DNA from: Pelargonium nanum
Lineage: Eukaryota; Streptophyta; Magnoliopsida; Geraniales; Geraniaceae
NCBI GenBank assembly: GCA_036897485.1
Contig: JAYMTF010001708.1
Coordinates: 1 to 21,744 of the forward strand
Reading direction: 5' to 3'
DNA: 21,744 nt
The notes under the pieces are model-generated. The model was not told the origin of the DNA. It ran no database searches and saw only the letters and a program-made list of their open reading frames with translations. Positions 1-8,309 of the stretch are shown here, piece by piece. A program made the translations under genes and the position numbers. How positions within the stretch are numbered: position 1 is the first letter of the stretch; the number at the start of each line of letters is the position of its first letter.

Positions 1-28
<28 letters not shown>
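1..28. repeat. (AT)n microsatellite
   Basis: Uninterrupted AT dinucleotide repeat of about 14 units at the left edge of the window. It may continue beyond the edge. Such tracts are common and length-polymorphic in plant intergenic DNA. Confidence 0.95.
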
Positions 29-33
<5 letters not shown>

Positions 34-60
34 GTGATCCTATCATCATACTCTTCAAGT

Positions 61-390
61 TGAGGTAGAGCCGGCAATTTAGATTCAAATTTACAGACAT
101 TCAAAATTCAATCCAATAAAAATTGATTCAATCCAATTAATTTCGGATTGTTGAATTTTTCTTGTGAAAAATGGATCGGACCGAATTGGATTGGACCGGA
201 CAAATCCGCTCGTTTTACACCATAATGAGCGAATTTGTCCAAAACGAAAAAAATCCGATTCGAATATGTTATCGGATCATATTGAATCTCAAGTTTCAAT
301 CCGCAACCTGAACCAAATTCGATTCCATCCCATATATCCGACCGATAGCCACTTCAGGTTAAGGGGAGGCTTTCATTACCTTTGACTTGA
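61..390. repeat. degenerate foldback-type repeat, possibly a MITE remnant
   Basis: The stretch is dense in variants of GGATYGGA / TCCRATCC on both strands, for example 172-200 and 255-350. Both short ORFs that cross it are composed of these motifs, so they are not taken as genes. The style resembles old hAT-like MITEs, where GGTCGGG-type motifs face each other. The flanks at 53-65 and 352-364 share the pattern CTTCARGTTRAGG, which could be a mutated target duplication. I could not define matching terminal inverted repeats, so the class is only a suggestion. Confidence 0.3.
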
Positions 391-753
391 TCATTCATGA
401 TATATCTTAGCCATTTTGGGCCAAATAGATGATATTCATGAGTTTAGTTTTGCTGGTCGATTTACAAACCAAGTGACACATGCTCTTGTTAAGTCTTTAG
501 CTTCTGGCTCAGTCGAGTTGGATTGGATTGGTCTCCAATCCCCTGACTATATTTCCTTATTATTGTCTTCCGAATTGGCTTAATAATATATATTCCGTCT
601 CCATAAAAAAATGTCCAAAAGCGATATTTTATTTTTCACAGTATGGTTTAACATACACAACGCTTGAAATTGAGAATTCTTACATAATATATTGTTGGCT
701 TAAATGAATAATTGATACCTTGTTCTTATTAGAATATCAAATTTCATGTAGAG
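391..753. other. AT-rich intergenic, no gene seen
   Basis: No open frame of coding character, no RNA gene and no clear repeat was recognised here. The composition is typical of plant intergenic DNA. Confidence 0.6.
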
Positions 754-892
754 AAAAAAAATGAAAATCAACATTATTTCAAGTCGAGCCAATATAAGTT
801 CTCTTATTTTTGTAACTACCGCTTTTAAAGAGGTTCAAATTCATGATCTCACCATAGGAAAATAAGGGTACTAACCACTTTAATTGACCAGT
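754..892 (-). mobile_element. tRNA-derived SINE, degenerate
   Basis: On the minus strand the sequence opens with a polymerase III A-box-like segment (complement of 871-890, TGGTCAATTAAAGTGGTTAG). A B-box-like segment follows at the complement of 830-840 (ATTTGAACCTC), about 30 bp downstream. That is the spacing of tRNA-derived promoters. A tRNA-unrelated body follows and ends in a T-rich tail near 754. The block 'CCTATGGTGAGATCATGA' just before the B box is in the style of plant SINE heads. The boxes are mutated and I found no clear target duplication, so this is an old copy with approximate borders. Confidence 0.55.
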
Positions 893-1770
893 AAAACTGT
901 AATAATATTGGGATATCTTGAAGAATAATTAAATAGTAGATAAATAAATAAAATACATAGGCAAAGTCGTCGGATGTGGCGTCGGTGGCGCCGCCTATGC
1001 CTTGTATTTGCCAAAGGAACTAAGCGTTTGTCTCTAACCTTTTCTTCCCTTAGTCGGCATCTCACACGTGCCACCTTTATTAATTAACCATTTCCTTTTT
1101 CTTTTGCTTCATTTTATGCAACACATTCTCTCTTTTCTGCTTCATTAATCCAATTCCACACCAAAAACTAATATCTACATATATATATATCTCCAAATCC
1201 AATTCATTTTCCTTTCATTGTTTTGTGTTTGTCACCAACCCATTTCCTTGTTATTGCATGAGAAATCCATGGAGCAATTCTTCATTTTATCACCCTTTCT
1301 TTTAGTAGTGTGCATGTATTCAACTAAATTTTATGAAATTACACTCAACATATATATCATATGATAAAGGTAAAATGGAAGGTTGTTTATAAATTATAAT
1401 TACATATGACATTGTTGATGCGTTTTTGAATGTGATTGGTACATTTTTTTATTGCATATTGAGGTTGGGTTAAGTCAATAATTACTATTTAGATGTATCC
1501 ATTTGGCCCGTGGTGTGTATGGTACAATATGCAAATATTCACACCTCCTATGGAAGTTTATTATTTATTATACCGATGAATGAGATGACATAAATGTATA
1601 CAATCAATGGTACACTAAGCTTATGTTTGGAACACAAATATGTGATGAAAATAAAATTAGCATCCTTACTAAAATGCATAATTTGAACACTGCAATTAGT
1701 ACACGAAAAATGTATCTGACTGATGTGTGTGTTTCAAATCGTCTAGGAAAAAAATTAGTATCAATACAAA
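893..1770 (+). other. promoter-like stretch without a recognisable gene
   Basis: A GC-rich patch at 966-1000 contains the palindrome GGCGCC. A G-box-type CACGTG lies at 1065-1070. A TATATATATAT tract at 1179-1190 is followed by a pyrimidine-rich leader and ATGs at 1258 and 1269. The 1269 frame encodes only 31 residues (stop 1362-1364) but begins with a hydrophobic segment, MEQFFILSPFLLVVC, that resembles a signal peptide. No continuation exon was found. The rest, to 1770, is AT-rich with nothing recognisable. It may be the relic of a gene 5' end or chance. Confidence 0.3.
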
Positions 1771-1892
1771 AAAATTCTACAATTACACATATACTATGTC
1801 CTCATACCACGTACATGAGAAATCTCAAACCCGAGTCCTCAAGCCTTGCACACAAAATGTGTTACCGCTTGGCCAAGTGGGTGGCGGTAAAA
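1771..1892 (-). mobile_element. tRNA-derived SINE
   Basis: The minus strand carries an A box that fits TRGCNNAGYGG exactly (complement of 1865-1875, TGGCCAAGCGG). About 33 bp further on is a B-box-like GGTTTGAGATT (complement of 1821-1831). The downstream part is unrelated to tRNA and ends in a T-rich tail near 1771-1777. This order and spacing identify a polymerase III-driven SINE and not a functional tRNA gene, since no acceptor stem or CCA-proximal pairing is evident. An ORF that crosses it on the plus strand is a shadow. The borders are approximate and no convincing target duplication was seen. Confidence 0.65.
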
Positions 1893-2509
1893 AATAAAAA
1901 TGAGCATTTTTATTTTTATAGTAGAAAAACTAAGAAAAGTTAATGTTTAACCTTTCTTCTTCTGTTGTAATAAAGTTAAGGATTTTCAATTAACTTACCA
2001 TGAGAATATCTTTTGTAATTTGTACAAAAACAATATTTTTTTCAAAGATAATGTCCATTGTGAAACAAAAATGAAAATGATAAAAAATAGGTTGACCAAG
2101 TCTAGGCAGGGAAGAAGAGGATACATATGTGATAGGTCAACAGATTGTTAGTTGTATAAAGCCATTCACAAGAACCAACACTCAACTTGTTTTACACATT
2201 GGCTATATCTTGATAAATCTTGTCTAATAACTCATTTTTCTTCTTGTATCAGCTGGAGATTATATATGCTAAGCCAGGTCAAACCAACTCCATCTTCACC
2301 AACCTCTAATGTCTATTTGCCAATGCAGATCTTTTTGTCTCTCATCTTCCTAAACCCTTTTGGGAAACCCAACTAACTTTTCTCAATCATATTTAATTGT
2401 TGTCACCTATTATTCTTTCACAAATCACATGCAGCTAGGTTTATGTGAACAATATCAAACTTCCTTACCCTTTACCTTGCCTCTTCACCCGTACGTGGAA
2501 ACTAGAAAG
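1893..2509. other. AT-rich intergenic, no gene seen
   Basis: Nothing coding was recognised. Two facing W-box-type cores, TTGACC near 2092 and GGTCAA near 2135, flank a purine-rich patch. With no gene attached they cannot be assigned a role. Confidence 0.5.
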
Positions 2510-2520
2510 CGTGATTTAAT

Positions 2521-2737
2521 CCAAGGGTAGTGGCGCAGTTGGAAACACAGGCTGCGTGAGTGGAAAGAGCACTTGCTTTCGATCCCCGCTCAACACACCC
2601 ATGGGGAGAGGTGAATGCTTTAATTGTGAACAAACCTCGAATGAATATTAGTCTGAGTGTGATAAAACTGCTTAAAGGTGTCAACCGCGAATGTGCAGGC
2701 CCGCTCAGGGACCCCATGGTGTAAACAAAAAAATAAA
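2521..2737 (+). mobile_element. tRNA-derived SINE with target-site duplication
   Basis: A perfect polymerase III A box, TGGCGCAGTTGG, lies at 2531-2542. A B-box-like CTTTCGATCCC starts near 2576, about 35 bp downstream. A tRNA-unrelated body follows and ends in an A-rich tail at 2722-2734. The flanks CGTGATTTAA (2510-2519) and CGTAATTTAA (2738-2747) match at 9 of 10 bases and are read as the target duplication. The body has two GC-rich blocks near 2696-2720. The boxes are well preserved, so this is the youngest-looking SINE in the window. ORFs across it on the minus strand are not genes. Confidence 0.8.
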
Positions 2738-2761
2738 CGTAATTTAAATACATAAAACACA

Positions 2762-2935
2762 ATCAAGTGACGTTGACTAGTACGTTCGCTTAAAAATGAG
2801 ATCTCAAGTTCAAATTCTTGAATAAATCTCGAACACAAGCCTAGCGTATAATCTAGAACAAATAGGGGATGGAGAGACTGTATTGGCACATGTTTTACCT
2901 GTATTTGAAGCACTTGCAAACATAACAAAACTATA
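2762..2935 (+). mobile_element. second SINE-like element, adjacent to the first
   Basis: An A-box-like TGACGTTGACTAGTACG occurs at 2768-2784. A B-box-like GTTCAAATTC lies at 2808-2817 after the phrase GAGATCTCAA. That spacing is again typical of tRNA-derived promoters. The following sequence, to about 2935, ends in an A-rich stretch (ACATAACAAAACTAT). It starts about 25 bp after the preceding SINE, so one element probably landed next to the other. The A box is less exact than in the neighbour and no target duplication was found. Confidence 0.45.
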
Positions 2936-3600
2936 GAATAGTTGCAGGCATGTCGGTGAGTTAAAAAAATATAATGGGCACAAGACGCCCGTTCTTAAAA
3001 AGGCACTTGTATTTCTCATTCCGTTTTGTTAATACAATGCAGACAATGTCCTTGGATTGTACCTTTAAGAGGCCATCATAAAGATCGGCCCAGCTCACAA
3101 CCATGACTTTAATCATTCTGGTCAGCCTTGTAGGTACAGGCCTGCATGCCTGCACCACCCTATTTTACACACAACAGATCATTTTTTTAAAATCATTCAC
3201 TCAACGTGCAATAATGGTAGAAACAAGCTTGTTAACACACCTAGTGATTTGGAGCTTCAACGCCATCACAGCCATGCCTCTGTGGAGCCATCTTGCTTGT
3301 TAAACTGGAAAATTAATATTCTCTGCGATCCTCGTGAGCTACTATTTTGAGCCATCTTGGAGCTCATGCTTTAAATTCAAGGCCCACCGGTGAAGCCGAA
3401 GAAGCACCATTTCTTGGCTCTTCCTCACAAGCCCACAGTGCCTGCCTCTCTTTCTCTCTCCTACACATCAAACTCCATAACTGCCAAAGGACATTCACAT
3501 GTCTTTGTTTGTTTCTCGTGAAAAAGATAAAGAACCTCCACTTTTTATTTACACTTGGATCTCCACCAGCTACTTCTTGATCATCAACCACACAATTCGG
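2936..3600. other. upstream region of the Ole e 1-like gene, no separate gene seen
   Basis: ORFs on both strands, including a 65-codon minus-strand frame at 2961-3158 and a 66-codon plus-strand frame at 3103-3303, overlap each other and match no family I recognise. A CT-rich tract at 3449-3468 (CTCTCTTTCTCTCTC) is a common promoter-proximal element in plants and lies about 250 bp before the Ole e 1-like start codon. Confidence 0.45.
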
Positions 3601-3617
3601 ACATCTCAGAATCCAAA

Positions 3618-3626
3618 CTATATAAC
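3618..3626 (+). promoter_or_regulatory. TATA box of the Ole e 1-like gene
   Basis: CTATATAAC lies 89 bp upstream of the start codon at 3715. This is a normal distance for a plant TATA box with a leader of about 60 nt. No other TATA-like motif lies closer to the start. Confidence 0.5.
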
Positions 3627-3714
3627 AATAAAACTGCACTTACATCACAGCAGCAACTCTTCCCACATAAAAGCTCTTGTGCTGAGTTACCACTACTGCT
3701 CTCCAGTCCACCAA

Positions 3715-4319
3715 ATGTCTGCAGCCATGGCGCTTCCGATCAGTCTCGTGCTTCTTTCATCGTTGTTCACCGTGTCACTGTCCTCGAGAGCTTCCCACAA
3801 ACCCAGTTCCCATATTGCTGTCATGGGTGTTGTTTACTGCGACATCTGCTCCAACAACAATTTCTCCAGTCGCAGCTACTTCCTACCAGGTAACAAATAT
3901 TCTCCAAGTACAAGTCTTTCTCAAACATTTGAGTAGAGAATTAAAGTTCACGTTTTGTTACTCTATGGCTTTCCAAACCAGGTGCTGAAGTCAAAGTAGA
4001 CTGCAAATTCAACGCACTTTCACCTGAAACCGCAGAGCAGATATCATTCTCAGTGAACAGGACTACAAATAAGGCAGGAGTTTACAGGTTAGAGATACCG
4101 TCTATTGACGGGATTGAGTGTGCAGAAGAGTCAGAGTTGGCATCTTCCTGTCAGGCAACCTTGTTAAAAAGTTCATCTTCTCTATGCAATGTTCCTGGCT
4201 ACAGAACCACATCAGATGTGATGACAATCAAATCAAAGCAAGCCAATCTCTGTTTCTATACCTTCAGCGCTCTGAATTTCAGGCCAAAGAAGAGAGATGC
4301 TAGCTCTTGTGGAGCCTAA
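3715..4319 (+). CDS. pollen Ole e 1 allergen/extensin-family secreted protein
   Basis: Two exons, 3715-3889 and 3982-4319, are joined by a 92-bp GT-AG intron and encode 170 residues. The start at 3715 gives a hydrophobic signal peptide (about residues 1-24, core LVLLSSLFTVSL). A second in-frame ATG at 3727 would keep it. The mature part opens with the family hallmark GVVYCDIC (residues 38-45). PGAEVKVDCK spans the exon junction, and cysteines follow at 66, 105, 115, 127, 149 and 168. Ole e 1-domain proteins are small, secreted, disulfide-bonded beta-barrel proteins of pollen and many vegetative tissues. Some are linked to cell walls, but the biochemical role of most members is unknown. One N-glycosylation sequon is visible (N84-R-T). 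No proline-rich extensin module is present, so this is the short type. The family call is firm; tissue and function are not readable from the sequence. Confidence 0.88.
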
Positions 4320-4965
4320 GAAGACCCCCTTAAGTTGTTCTCCTCTTCTTTCAATACACTTCATTCAATTCCCTTAATTGAAGAGGTTCCCTTTCGTACA
4401 ACCTGCTTGCAAGCTCCACTGCCTCAGCATACCCCTTCTCCGATCAGCTCTACACTCACCTCTGAAGAAAAGGAGAGTTTAGAAAGCCATCTGGTGAAAG
4501 TTTTCATTTTCCTGGTTGTGTGGACAAAACTACTGTCAGAAGAACTCATGTATGTCAAATTCAGGTGCAGGAGGATTCTAGTTATCCGTCGTTTATTCAG
4601 TGAGACTCTTGTAATAATCTTTTGGATGTATAAAGGTATTGCAATAGATAGAAAACATAAAGTATATTTAACATTGTGATATCAAGACAAATCCAAGGCA
4701 CATGCTCACTCAGTAAACAACACAATTCCACACTCCCAAGATGTTCAGTTCAGATCAACATATTTCACATTGTTAACCACATGGTTTGCATTCAAAGTTT
4801 CAAACCTCAATACTGGACCCAAGAAACAGAGGTACAAGTCAAATTATGTAAGGATAGAAGGTGAATAGGATAAAGCAACTCCATGTCAACAAAGCATAGG
4901 AAGCAACTCAGAGATAAGAGATGAAGCAAAAGTGAGAAACGCAGCCAAAATTTTAAATAAAAAGG
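4320..4965 (+). other. 3' flank of the Ole e 1-like gene
   Basis: The 3' untranslated region probably runs to about 4640-4680, where the AT-rich stretch contains AATAATC and ATAAAG as possible polyadenylation signals. Open frames at 4335-4679 and 4676-4864 show no recognisable protein similarity and no intron context, and are treated as chance. Confidence 0.45.
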
Positions 4966-5148
4966 ATAATTACAGATTACTACCCACCAATGTTTTGGGG
5001 CATCATAGGGGTAGTAAAGTGTTATGGAAATCAATAAGTGTAGTAATGTGTTTTGGAACATCAGAGGCGAGTAGTAACACGTTGTGGAAATAAAAAAGTG
5101 TAGTAATGCATTTTGGGACATCATAGGTGGGTAGTAATCTTTAATTAT
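4966..5148. mobile_element. MITE-like inverted-repeat element containing a minisatellite
   Basis: The first 27 bases (4966-4992) and the reverse complement of the last 27 (5122-5148) agree at 25 positions, with core GATTACTACCCACC. Between them a unit of 58-60 bp, beginning TTTTGG, recurs at 4993, 5051 and 5111. Each copy contains a GTAGTAA motif, and the third runs into the right terminus. The termini therefore share sequence with the internal repeat. The element is 183 bp, AT-rich and has no coding capacity; the minus-strand frame across it is repeat-derived. No certain target duplication was found, so the transposon superfamily is unassigned. Confidence 0.75.
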
Positions 5149-5390
5149 TCATATAAAAAAAAACAACATTTACAACCAGCACCAAATTGTTCAGACAAAT
5201 GTCATCATAAACAAGGAAAGAGAGAGAACATCAATATCAAGTCCAGAAAGTTGGCAAATCTTGACATGTAGTGCACAATATGCAATCACAACTTAACATA
5301 CACCTTTTCCAATTTTGTTTTTCTCAATAGTTTGACTCCATAAATTAAATTAAATTCACACGAACCCCATATCTGACATGATGGTCATAA

Positions 5391-5484
5391 CATGCAGGAG
5401 CCTGGAATAGGTGCTGCCCTGAAGTTGGAACCATTGGGTAATACATAATCCTTGGTCCACATTTAAGCATGTATGTCAATCATG
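5391..5484. repeat. diverged repeat, copy A
   Basis: This copy begins ATGGTCAT, has CCTGGAATAG inside and ends GGTCCACATTTAAGCATGTATGTCAATCATG-like. The same landmarks, in the same order and orientation, occur at 6024-6130. Its right end runs into a near-perfect palindrome (5473-5494; arms ATGTCAATCA / TGATTGACAT around TG). Confidence 0.4.
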
Positions 5485-6023
5485 TGATTGACATGAATTC
5501 TATTAACTTACACCTCTCTCTAAAAGACAAATTTCAAACTTGGCTTACCAAGTCTTTTCATCTACATCATTTTACTTGTTCTGCACATTTCAGTTAATTA
5601 GAAGCAAGGAGTTTGAATTCATATTTCTTGTACTTTTCTTACAATAGGATTAATTGGTTTAATAAGGGTAATAAGTGGGACCAACTAATATGTCACGTGG
5701 TCGTCAAGTTCACATTCTTTCGTTTTATGAAAAATAATAATAAATAACAGAACAAAAAAAAACTATGACTAGAGTGAGACCATGTTAAAGCTTACCTAAA
5801 CTCAAAAGGCTAAAGCTAAACTAATAGATGGAGGACACAACTATTATGTCCAGTGGTCAGTAATTTTACAATCTTTGAGCCATTGGCCTAATTGTCAAAC
5901 TCAAAACCCTCCCACAAACAATCGTACAAGTCTGACGCTATAGTCTCACACTAAATGTACCAATAGTTCTTTGCCAAATCAGAAGAAGTCACATGAGCGC
6001 GCGCATGATCATTATAATATGTA

Positions 6024-6130
6024 ATGGTCATGTGCAAACCATGTGACTTACCTGGAGTAGCTAACAACTATCGGTGTGCTTGGGAGTTGGGAGGAAGGTC
6101 CATTTCACATAAATGTATGTCCCAATCATG
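6024..6130. repeat. diverged repeat, copy B
   Basis: Same landmarks as 5391-5484: ATGGTCAT at the left, CCTGGAGTAG inside, then GGTCCA, ATGTATGTC and AATCATG at the right. The middle is poorly conserved. The spacing between copies is about 630 bp. The origin is unknown; it could be a short duplicated element or paired remnants of one insertion. Confidence 0.4.
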
Positions 6131-6429
6131 AGCAGTTCGAAGTGACTTCATGAAAGAAAGAGAAGCCACATGGTTATCTATTAAAATGATGAAACTAACA
6201 ACATAATATAATTCCAAGACTTCAGATTAAAATTCTTTTGCATTTTCCTTTATATATTCATTTTGGATGATAGATGATCAAATGCTATAAAACTCTAGAG
6301 ATCATAATCAAGCATTTCTACCAAATTGTTCTCAAATAATAGCCAACCTTTATTTCACTAAATTTAGCATGTACATTATAACTTCATAATCTAATAATCT
6401 ATTTCTACGGACCACGGTTTTCCCAGCAC

Positions 6430-7340
6430 ATGAGTATGCAAATCCATCTTCAATGGGTTTGCAACATCATGAGTGTGATAAGTGTATGTTATACCATGTT
6501 TTGTCTCACTTTCAATTTATTTTCATCTCTTGAGTGCTATTGCATGTTAATTTATCATTGTTATGAGATTTGATGTGTTTTTCTAGTGTTTCTATGTTTT
6601 TTAGCTTTTATAAATTAACCATTTAGGGCTTATTCACTTCATTCCGAGTCTGTTTAGACTGTCAAACGTTGCTTGCAAGTTTTTTTTCAATGCAAAAGAA
6701 GAGAAGTTGAAACAGAGCCAAGTGCACGATGGTGTCCTCAAGCATGAGCATGTCCTCCAGGCTCCAAGCATAGCCATAAGCACGGCTATGTCTCAACGTC
6801 AGATTCTGATTTTGGATCTATTTCCTAATCCGTTTTGAGTTGTAATTTTTTGGGTATTTATTAAACCCTAATGAGTTGTAAATGGATAGGAAGTTTTATT
6901 TTAGTGTAGTTAAATAGTTTAGGGAAAAAAACACAGAGTAACGTGTTTTATAGAGTGAACTGAAGAAATCAAAGACCATGGACTGGGAAATCGCGAAATT
7001 CGACAATTCCTCCATCCATTGTAACGTACTCTTGTTTTATGATTATGAATAAATTCACTTCTCATATTTCTTGTGTTTTATGCTTGAGTATGAGTAGCTA
7101 AATCCCGGTCTAGAGTTCGGGATGTAGGTAATGTATGTTTAATTCTATTGAATGACCTTGCCATTGAATTGCATTTACGGTGTTTATACTTAAATGCTTG
7201 CTATGGTTTGAAATCACCTGATGCATGAAATTAGAGTTTCAAACTATCATCAGGAAACAAGGAGCTACATTGGTAGAGGATAAGAGGCAAGGGGCCAAGG
7301 GTAGATGTATCGGTTGGATTGTCGAAAATAATGTTATTAT
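6430..7340 (+). repeat. possible non-autonomous retroelement or LTR remnant
   Basis: The stretch has long non-coding, T-rich sequence with phrases such as AAACCCTAATGAGTTG, GAATAAATTCACTTC and GAGTAGCTAAATCCCGG. Sequence of this style is common in dispersed plant repeats and LTR-derived DNA. I could not find paired long terminal repeats, a primer-binding site or polyprotein fragments, so the call rests on style only and the borders are rough. Confidence 0.2.
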
Positions 7341-7680
7341 CTTAAACGCACCTCAGACATGAGATTATACATTATTAGACAACTTATCCTCATGAACTAT
7401 GTCATGAAAATGTTTCAGTAAATGTGCTTTGATCAAGAAATCAATAATTTGACTAACAGGACGATATTGAAAGAAGATGAAGATAGATAGATGACGGCCT
7501 TTCAAGTTAAGATGAATATGCTTGCTACGTTATGTATACGAGTATCGATTCTATAACAATCACAGGATTTTCTGGAAACAGTGATATATGCAGCAACTAT
7601 CAAGTTCATCATGAAAAATTTCCTAAAACAGCTGTGAATTGAAATGAAATTTGCAGGAAAATATCAGTATCAGTAGTGAC

Positions 7681-7920
7681 CGTACCTTACTGGCGCGATG
7701 GAGGTGGATCTTGAAGATTTGAATCTGAACTCAACGCGAGGTGCTCTGAGTTGCGCTTCTTCGGGTTCGCTTTACCTTTTCCAGATACAGTCACGCACTA
7801 CCGTCAAATGAAAGCCAGCGTTTCTCATAGAGACAAGAGACGACGTCGTGTTGTGACTTCTAACTCTCCAAAAATGACTTTTGGGCCGGTCTCACTGTGA
7901 CAAGCCCAACTTATACATCC
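7681..7920. promoter_or_regulatory. GC-richer promoter-like island without an assigned gene
   Basis: Site II-type motifs TGGGCC (7882-7887) and AGCCCA (7903-7908) lie beside a TATAC/GTATAA motif at 7912-7917. CpG-rich sequence includes GACGACGTCGT near 7840 and AACGCGAGG near 7733. This is the composition of a housekeeping promoter plus leader. On the minus strand, CCAGTAAGGTACGG near 7680-7695 could be a splice donor after an untranslated first exon. On the plus strand, an ATG at 7698 opens 37 codons (starting MEVDLEDLNLN). Neither leads to a recognisable protein. Confidence 0.3.
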
Positions 7921-8041
7921 AAATCCGGTGATACTTCAGTTTCTTCGCCCCGCCCCGCTCGGCGTGGTTTTTACCCTCATATCCGAGATGGCCTCTTGAA
8001 AACACGATGAGGTCTCTGCTGGATGATGTGCTACCTCGCGC

Positions 8042-8301
8042 TATAAGTGGAAAAAGTTAGGGTCGGGTTAGGTATGGTCGAGTTCAGGTTGATGAACTCT
8101 AACCCGACCTTATAAGGTTGATTAGATTAGGGCCGGGCCGGGTTTCGGGTTTTAAACATAAAATGCATCGTTTTTGTGGGTAACCCGGTCCGAAAATTCT
8201 ATAAGTGACCCTATCCAATCCTGATTTTTTCGGGTTGTTGAATTCAAACAAGACCCCGACCCGAAATGGGTTGGGTTTCGGGTACCCTTTTGCCAACCCT
8301 A
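8042..8301. mobile_element. hAT-like MITE, 260 bp, with 8-bp target duplication
   Basis: CCTCGCGC is present on both sides (8034-8041 and 8302-8309). The match extends to 11 bp if the preceding CTA is counted. The right end reads CTTTTGCCAACCCTA, whose complement TAGGGTTGGCAAAAG is the classic hAT terminal type. The left end TATAAGTGGAAAAAG matches it at 10 of 15 positions. The interior is packed with GGGTCGGGTT / AACCCGACC motifs on both strands. There is no coding capacity; a 70-codon minus-strand frame is made of these motifs. An 8-bp duplication plus this terminus fits a non-autonomous hAT element. Confidence 0.82.
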
Positions 8302-8309
8302 CCTCGCGC

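Larger units (their letters stand above)
5149..7680. other. gene-poor intergenic region
   Basis: No gene could be assembled here on either strand. Frames are short and AT-rich. Structures that stand out are a diverged direct repeat pair, a palindrome at 5473-5494 and a possible retroelement remnant at about 6430-7340, listed separately. Exons below roughly 60 codons could still be hidden, particularly on the minus strand downstream of the promoter-like island at 7681-7920. Confidence 0.5.

Noticed and set aside
2528..2590. Functional tRNA gene
   Set aside because: The A and B boxes are good, but no acceptor or anticodon stem pairing is evident, and the sequence continues into a tRNA-unrelated body with an A-rich tail and flanking duplication. 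This is a SINE.
2961..3158. 65-codon minus-strand frame containing VSWADLYDGLLKVQSKDIV
   Set aside because: It looks superficially protein-like, but no family is recognised, a competing plus-strand frame overlaps it, and there is no promoter or exon context. It could be a gene fragment but is not supportable.
3364..3639. 91-codon minus-strand frame upstream of the Ole e 1-like gene
   Set aside because: Overlaps the promoter and leader of a well-supported plus-strand gene, and has no recognisable domain.
4807..5124. 105-codon minus-strand frame with repeated QNALLH/QNTLLH motifs
   Set aside because: The apparent protein repeat is a translation of the minisatellite inside the inverted-repeat element.
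5398..5420. Resemblance of TAACATGCAGGAGCCTGGAATA to a miR160 target or miR160* strand
   Set aside because: Several mismatches and a missing base relative to the miR160 target, and no complementary arm at hairpin distance on either strand. The segment is also shared in altered form by the copy at 6024-6130.
5345..5470. 41-residue minus-strand frame (begins MLKCGPRIMYY)
   Set aside because: No acceptor site, no upstream exon and no recognised family. An in-frame stop lies just upstream and the frame falls in the diverged repeat copy, so chance is the simplest reading.
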